Shown here: positions 21,566-25,549 of the stretch, piece by piece
How positions within the stretch are numbered: position 1 is the first letter of the stretch
Layout of the letters: the number at the start of each line of letters is the position of its first letter
Made by a program: the position numbers and the translations under genes
NCBI GenBank assembly: GCA_049999725.1
Contig: JBNGIS010035816.1
Location: 103,631-129,179, forward strand
Direction of reading: 5' to 3'
DNA length: 25,549 bases
Source: Haplomitrium mnioides
Taxonomy: Eukaryota > Marchantiophyta > Haplomitriopsida > Calobryales
Notes under the pieces: generated by a model
What the model saw: the letters and a program-made list of their open reading frames with translations, nothing else
What the model was told of the DNA's origin: nothing
Database searches by the model: none

Positions 21566-22297
21566 CTGCACAAAAATTGAACAGAATACATTAAAGAGTG
21601 ACAAAAGCATTTTAAGGTAGAGAATATAAAACATTTTAGGGTCCATGCGCATATGGACATCGAAGTCCATATGCGCATGGACTTCAAAATCCAAGCTGGC
21701 TTAGACTTCGAAGTCCATGCGCACATGGACTTCGATGTCTACACATGCTTCAACTTTCAAGTCCATGCGCGCATGGACTTTGCTATTTAAGAGCACTTGG
21801 ACTTCAAAGTCCAGGGTAGATATGGACTTCGAAGTCCATGCGCACATTGACTTCGATGTCCACACACGTTTGGACTTTGAAGTACATGCTCGCATGGACT
21901 TCAAAGTCCAAGTGCTCTTGAACAACAAAATCCATGCGCGCATGGACTTGAAAGTCAATGCGCGTTTGGACTTCGAAGTCCATGCGCGTATGGACTTGAA
22001 AGTCGATGCGCATTTGGACTTTGAAGTTCATGCATGCATGGACATTGAAGTCCATACGCGTATGGACTTTGATATCCATGCAAGCATGGACCATAAACTT
22101 TTAAAATACAACAAAAATTTACAAAATATTCAATGCAAATACAAATAAATAAATGTAGGTCCAAAGAAAGGAGCTACCAAAAGCTTCTCGAAGCTTAAAT
22201 AAAAGGAGGCCATCTTTGACTTTTTAGTGTGAAGAGGGTACTCCTCTCTTGCCTCTTCACAAGAACTACAATAAACCTCAAAACAAAAACTCTTTAC
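21566..22297 (-). other. Large intron of copy B carrying a palindromic array
   Basis: The acceptor TTTTTGTGCAG at 21566 is conserved with copy A (CAG at 107-109). The donor is less sure: ATG-GTAAAG at 22297 is the best candidate, giving 732 bp. The intron contains the 24-bp palindromic array (21640-22095). Confidence 0.55.
21640..22095. repeat. 24-bp self-complementary tandem array, about 19 units
   Basis: Unit starts fall at 21663, 21687, 21711, 21735, 21759 and 21807, an exact 24-bp register. The consensus is AAGTCCATGCGCGCATGGACTTCG. The central 18 bp form a palindrome, perfect at 21761-21778 (GTCCATGCGCGCATGGAC) and at 22050-22067 with both arms changed together (GTCCATACGCGTATGGAC). Because 24 is a multiple of three and the unit is self-complementary, both strands read the octapeptide MDFEVHAR and variants. 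It sits in an intron, so the reading is not evidence of a gene. Confidence 0.92.
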
Positions 22298-23651
22298 CAT
22301 TACTACCAAAACTTTGTGTCTCTCCACCTCTTGAGACATCTCATCCATTGAAAGCTCTCTGGCTTCCACCCGCTTCAAAACAGAAATCTTGACTTCATCT
22401 GGAAGACCCTGAAGAGACCTCCCATGCGTCCACTTCATATCCTCCATCTTGAGAGATCCTTTGGCCTTTGGCTTCTGGCCTTTCACAATATTCTTCTCCC
22501 ACATTGAAAAAATGCTCTACTATATATCCCAGAGCTCTCCACTTCTGAATGCTAGTTGGAACCAGTTGTCCCAAGAAGTCCCAATCTTCTCAAGTGTAGA
22601 CTTGGGTTTGTCTCAAGGGTCTCTAGCAATATCTCCATTTTCAATTTTTGGGATGAAACCATCCCACTCTTTACAAATCGTTGATGCCAATACTCGACCT
22701 TTTGAATTGAGGTCATCTCAAGCTTGTACCTCTAGTCGTAATTATCATCAACTGCAAAAATGCGGGCCTTTGTTGGTGTGAGGCCCATGTACACGTAATA
22801 GCTGCAGAGCGACAGAGCAAGATTCTTCGTCCCATATTTTGTAATAAGTAGTTGCCTTGCTGCAGCATTGTGATTGCCTCCTGCAATCTCATAATGATAC
22901 TTGTCAAGGTTCCTGATGTCGAACTCTGACTTGTCTTTGAGACCATACTTTGGGTCTACAACCACGATAAAAAAAGAATGCACGTAAATATTTGTGAGCA
23001 TTCTTTGCACAAGAAGCTCCACAAAATCCTCATTTAATCTTCGAATTTGGAATGGATCATAGTTGTCCATTCCAGGCTTGGGCAGATTTAAGTTTTCCAG
23101 CCTTATTGTGATGGTCTCTTCACAAACTCTACAGCGCTGGATTGCAGACTCCCTTATCTTGTTTTTGTCTTCCTCAAACATTGTCTAAGGATCCACCTGC
23201 TCTCTTTCCTAAAAGTACGCAACCCCTTGTGGGATTGCCTTTTTGCTCTTGACATTGTAGCTTGAATTGGCTCCAGCTCTTGCTCTTGGTCCTTCCCCGA
23301 GCTACTTGGTGATGAAGACAATGGAGCAGAAGAAGTAGATTTTGCTTCAGATTCTGAGGAGGCTGGCTCCTCCTCAACAACCGATGCTGGTGCAGGTTTT
23401 TGCTTTTTTGGTACCGGTTTCTTTTTCTTCTGAGCCTCAATTGGCTTCGACGCCTTTCTTTTTTTTTGGGAAGAAGTCCTTGTAGCGTGAACTGAGAATG
23501 TTGCCGCACTCGGATGTGGCACAAGCTATTGAATATTGATGCCCTACTTGGGCTTTAGAATCTTGATTTGTATAGCGAGCTTGATGAAGTTTCGCTCGAT
23601 CTGCTTTGCGTCATTATAAGAATCAACAAAATCAGCCCAATACAGAGTGAA
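22298..23651 (-). pseudogene. Copy B exon: basic/Ser-rich linker and ParB-like domain
   Basis: The acceptor TTTTTAG at 23652 is followed by FTLYWADFVDSYNDAKQIER. After two stops come a Lys-rich patch (KKRKASKPIEAQKKKKP), an acidic Ser-rich stretch (EEEPASSESEAKSTSS), and, after a frameshift near 23210, a folded-looking domain (23181-22732). That domain reads YDPFQIRRLNEDFVELLVQR, FFIVVVDPK, YHYEIAGGNH (GGNH at 22870-22881) and AAARQLL. 'Preferred positions', hydrophobic strand, then G-G-N-H-x3-A is the pattern of ParB/sulfiredoxin-fold domains (usually G-x-R/H-R-x3-A); bacterial proteins joining this fold to amino-methyltransferases are known. A helical tail follows in another frame (LQGLPDEVKISVLKRVEARE then LSMDEMSQEVERHK). 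At least two frameshifts and several stops kill this copy. Confidence 0.55.
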
Positions 23652-24147
23652 CTAAAAATAAAAATAGAAAACAATTTGGCATTAGTGAAAATATTGGACT
23701 AACATTCAGAAAGCGCAAGGACTTTAAAAAAATACAAGCGTGCAGTAAATAAAGAAGTCCATGTGCGCATGGATTTGAGAGTCCACACGTGCATGGACTT
23801 GGGAGTCCTTGCGTGCAAGGACTTGAGAGTACATAGCATGCTAGGACTTTGAAGTCCATGCGCGCATAGACTCTGAAGTCTATGCACGCATGGACTTCAG
23901 AGTCCCTACGCGCAAAGACTATCAAGTCAATACGCGTATAGACTTCAGAGTCTCTTTGCGCAAGGACTTCAGAGTCCATGCGCGCATGGACTCTCAAGTG
24001 AATACGCACATGGGTACTCAAGTCCTTGCATGAAGGGACTCTCAAGTCCATTCGCGCATAGACTTGAGAGTCCCTGCGCTCATGGACATCCTAGGAGTTA
24101 CAACTAAGTAATGAAATAGAAATAAGAAAATAGATTTTGGAACTCAC
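23652..24147 (-). other. Intron of copy B carrying the second palindromic array
   Basis: The donor is AAG-GTGAGT (GT at 24147-24146) and the acceptor TTTTTAG ends at 23652, giving 496 bp. Both sites are near-consensus, and the exon frames join in phase 0 (GluAspGlyLys to PheThrLeu). More than half of the intron is the array at 23755-24095. Confidence 0.7.
23755..24095. repeat. Second 24-bp palindromic array, about 14 units
   Basis: Unit starts at 23755, 23779, 23803, 23827 and 23852 give a 24-bp register with one 1-bp slip. Perfect or arm-matched palindromes include GTCCATGCGCGCATGGAC (23974-23991) and GTCCTTGCGTGCAAGGAC (23805-23822; arms complementary, GT centre). Spacers here are CTTGAGA/CTTCAGA in place of the CTTCGA of the other array, so the two arrays amplified separately from a common unit. 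Confidence 0.9.
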
Positions 24148-24506
24148 CTTTCCATCTTCTCTTGATGCTTGAAGATTTGCAATAAATTCATCTCTCTCCT
24201 TGTACTCTGAAAAATCAAATCGCTTGCGATTTGCAGAATAAAGCGTAATTGAATCTTGGGCTTGCACAAGCAGCCCGATGTTGGCTTTCTTCCCTCCCGA
24301 ATCATTGTAATTTGGATCAGTAGACCCAAATTGATTTTTTTACCTTCACTTGCAAAAAGGTAAAGATGGTGATCCGGGTCTCTCAAAGAACAGTAGTTTA
24401 CGAGCCATTTCCACTCCTTTCTTGCAAGATCTAGAGCCTTGATAACATTTGAATACCTATATGGCTTTGGTATAGCGGGGTGGGAAACGTTTCCTTGAGA
24501 GACCAT
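24148..24506 (-). pseudogene. Copy B N-terminal exon, unrecognised domain
   Basis: A Met codon at 24506-24504 lies just after an acceptor-like CTAG. Open reading follows: NVSHPAIPKPYRYSNVIKAL, then ARKEWKWLVNYCSLRDPDHH and LYLFASEGKK. A run of seven A (about 24336) then breaks the frame. Reading resumes with FGSTDPNYNDSGGKKANIGL, LVQAQDSITLYSANRKRFDF and IANLQASREDGK, and ends at the GTGAGT donor. I do not recognise the family. The segment has the Trp/Tyr and charge mix of a folded domain and lies at the front of the ParB-like/methyltransferase product. Whether further exons lie upstream is open. Confidence 0.5.
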
Positions 24507-25189
24507 TCTCTAGATAGAAAACACATATCTTTTTGGAGGTGAAAAATGTACTAAACAAAAGTTCATAAATCACTAATTGCTGGAAATGGCCAAAAACTGA
24601 GTAAATAAAAAAATAATAATCAAAAAACAAAAACCAAAAATTAAACTCGCGACAATGGAAAGAAACTTTCCACTAGCGCTTCTTTTATAACTAAATTTTA
24701 AAAAATGCTTTTTCCCGCAAAAAATTGATTCGTAGAGCTCTTGACATGTAGGTTTTCCTGGTGCCAAAATCAAAAAGGTTAGTATACAAAGCATTGCTCA
24801 TTTTTATCTTTCCAATTTCATTTTTTCATTTTCTTCCCAAAAAGTTCTCAATTTTGTTGTTTTGCAAAAAAAATGACAAAACTACATCTTTTGAGAGTCT
24901 TGTAAGAGTTTCATAATATTTGTTAAAATAGTTTCTTGAAGTAACTTAGTTTTAGTGAGCCTTTTCAATGGCTGGAATTTTATAAATGCAAGAAGAGATT
25001 AGAATTTCAAGATTCATCTTCACAGAAGAGTGTTGCTTTTGACAAGCAGTTTGAGATTCAATCAAATGCCAATTTTTGGGAGTTAAGCAATGGAGTAACA
25101 AAAGCGTCAAGTGTAATTGCGAGTATATTGGGGAAAAAAGATGACTTCTGTTGAATTAGATAGATGCGCTCAGAAAGATTGAGAAGGTG
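24507..25189 (-). other. 5' region of copy B, no certain gene
   Basis: AT-rich sequence. A minus-strand open stretch at 24794-24573 contains KPTCQELYESIFCGKKHF and a hydrophobic end, but there is no motif or homologous copy in the window to support it. The region should hold the promoter and 5' UTR of the gene; I see no convincing TATA box or start site. Confidence 0.3.
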
Positions 25190-25238
25190 AACTCCATGAG
25201 CGCATAGGATCAAGGACTCAACCCTATGCGCGCATTGG
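25190..25238. repeat. Two palindromic units near the 5' limit of copy B
   Basis: CTCCATGAGCGCATAGGA and ACCCTATGCGCGCATTGGGT have the same ATGCGCGCAT core as the intron arrays. The palindrome family thus marks the 5' flank as well as the introns and the 3' tail. Confidence 0.65.
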
Positions 25239-25267
25239 GTCAAGAACAACCACTACTTTGAACCAGG
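25239..25267 (-). repeat. Recurrence of the terminal motif
   Basis: The minus strand begins CCTGGTTCAAAGTAGTGG and ends TTGTTCTTGAC. It matches 2278-2306 at 26 of 29 bases, all differences being transitions. It may be the 5' terminal copy of a direct repeat bounding copy B, or the 3' end of an adjacent unit on the same strand. Confidence 0.65.
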
Positions 25268-25549
25268 AATAGGCTACTCAAAACAGGAACCTTTTTTTGG
25301 GGAAAAATTGTGATTTTTCATATCAAAAAACATAAAAAAGGAGGTTAATTTTTAAAAACAAAAAGTACATGAGTTTTTTTGGTTTGCTTTTGGCCATTTC
25401 AACAACCATAATAGAGCGAAAGTCAAATTTTAAATGCAAAATCAATCAATATTACTAGTTTTTACAAAAACATTTGAAAACTCGAATTTGTTTAAAATCA
25501 TAAAAATTACGATACGTTTTCATCAAAAAATTACATTTATCATTGATTA
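25268..25549. other. AT-rich sequence to window end
   Basis: A/T-homopolymer-rich DNA without an ORF. Its character and the motif at its left edge resemble the AT-rich tails at 1971-2306 and 19436-19719, but an alignment is only clear in the last 50 bp or so (GTTCCTG and GAGTAGC words). Confidence 0.35.

Larger units (their letters stand above)
19415..25267 (-). mobile_element. Copy B: repeated unit with ParB-like/methyltransferase gene (candidate element)
   Basis: The stretch is defined by homology of its 3' half to 1-2306 and by the GGTTCAAAGTAG motif at both limits: 19415-19435 (truncated) and 25239-25267 (29 bp, 26 identical to 2278-2306). Its 3' limit lies exactly where a Copia gag reading frame begins, as if the unit had inserted into, or been joined to, the Copia element. 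The motif at the right limit is in the same orientation as at the left, so it would be a terminal direct repeat, or the end of a neighbouring copy. No transposase, recombinase or reverse transcriptase is seen within it. It may be a mobile unit, or a gene family spread by segmental duplication. Confidence 0.45.

Noticed and set aside
21640-22095. CRISPR-like array
   Set aside because: There are no unique spacers between repeats: the whole 24-bp unit repeats, and the context is an intron of a eukaryotic gene.
21717-22148. Long ORFs on both strands through the 24-bp array, and at 23632-24051
   Set aside because: They exist only because the unit is 24 bp long and self-complementary without stops. 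They lie in introns bounded by conserved splice sites, and no start context or non-repeat protein is attached.

Overview
The window looks like a stretch of a large, repeat-rich plant nuclear genome. It has plant-type Copia and Ty3-like retroelement remnants, a TATA-bearing solo LTR, GT-AG introns, AATAAA polyadenylation signals, long minisatellites and AT-rich spacers. The species cannot be told from the sequence. No intact cellular gene is visible: every recognisable coding region is a decayed mobile-element or multicopy-element gene.

Layout. (1) 1-2306, plus strand: the 3' half of an intron-containing gene (copy A) encoding a DNA amino-methyltransferase of the beta type (motif IV before motif I), with a 3' tail carrying palindromic repeats. 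(2) 2448-3580, minus strand: a broken Ty3-like Gag with three CCHC zinc knuckles, then about 2 kb with nothing recognisable. (3) 5549-8546 and 15406-15812: one 43/46-bp minisatellite, split by a 366-bp solo LTR (perfect 5-bp target duplication) and by a 6.85-kb insertion with imperfect terminal inverted repeats and a possible 9-bp target duplication. That insertion holds several further tandem and hairpin repeat families but no recognisable protein. (4) 15856-19414, minus strand: a Copia retrotransposon (gag, protease, truncated integrase, RT, RNase H, polypurine tract, 3' LTR) that lacks its 5' part. (5) 19415-25267, minus strand: a longer copy (copy B) of the methyltransferase gene. Its 3' end abuts the Copia gag reading frame, and it has at least four exons.

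The most interesting object is the gene family shared by copies A and B. Copy B shows, in order, an unrecognised N-terminal domain, a basic/Ser-rich linker, a segment resembling a ParB/sulfiredoxin-fold domain (Gly-Gly-Asn-His motif), then the split methyltransferase domain. Two of its introns and its 3' tail carry arrays of near-perfect 18-bp palindromes (GTCCATGC-GC-GCATGGAC type). The two intronic arrays run in a 24-bp register, and the arms covary. Because the unit is self-complementary and 24 bp long, both strands spell the same octapeptide repeat. Copies A and B are convergent, share a 3' terminal motif, and each ends against a retroelement gag, which suggests a mobile or mobilised unit. 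Both copies are pseudogenes. The multi-exon ParB-like/methyltransferase architecture and the palindrome-laden introns are the candidates for an undescribed system; mobility and any link between the protein and the palindromes are inference.
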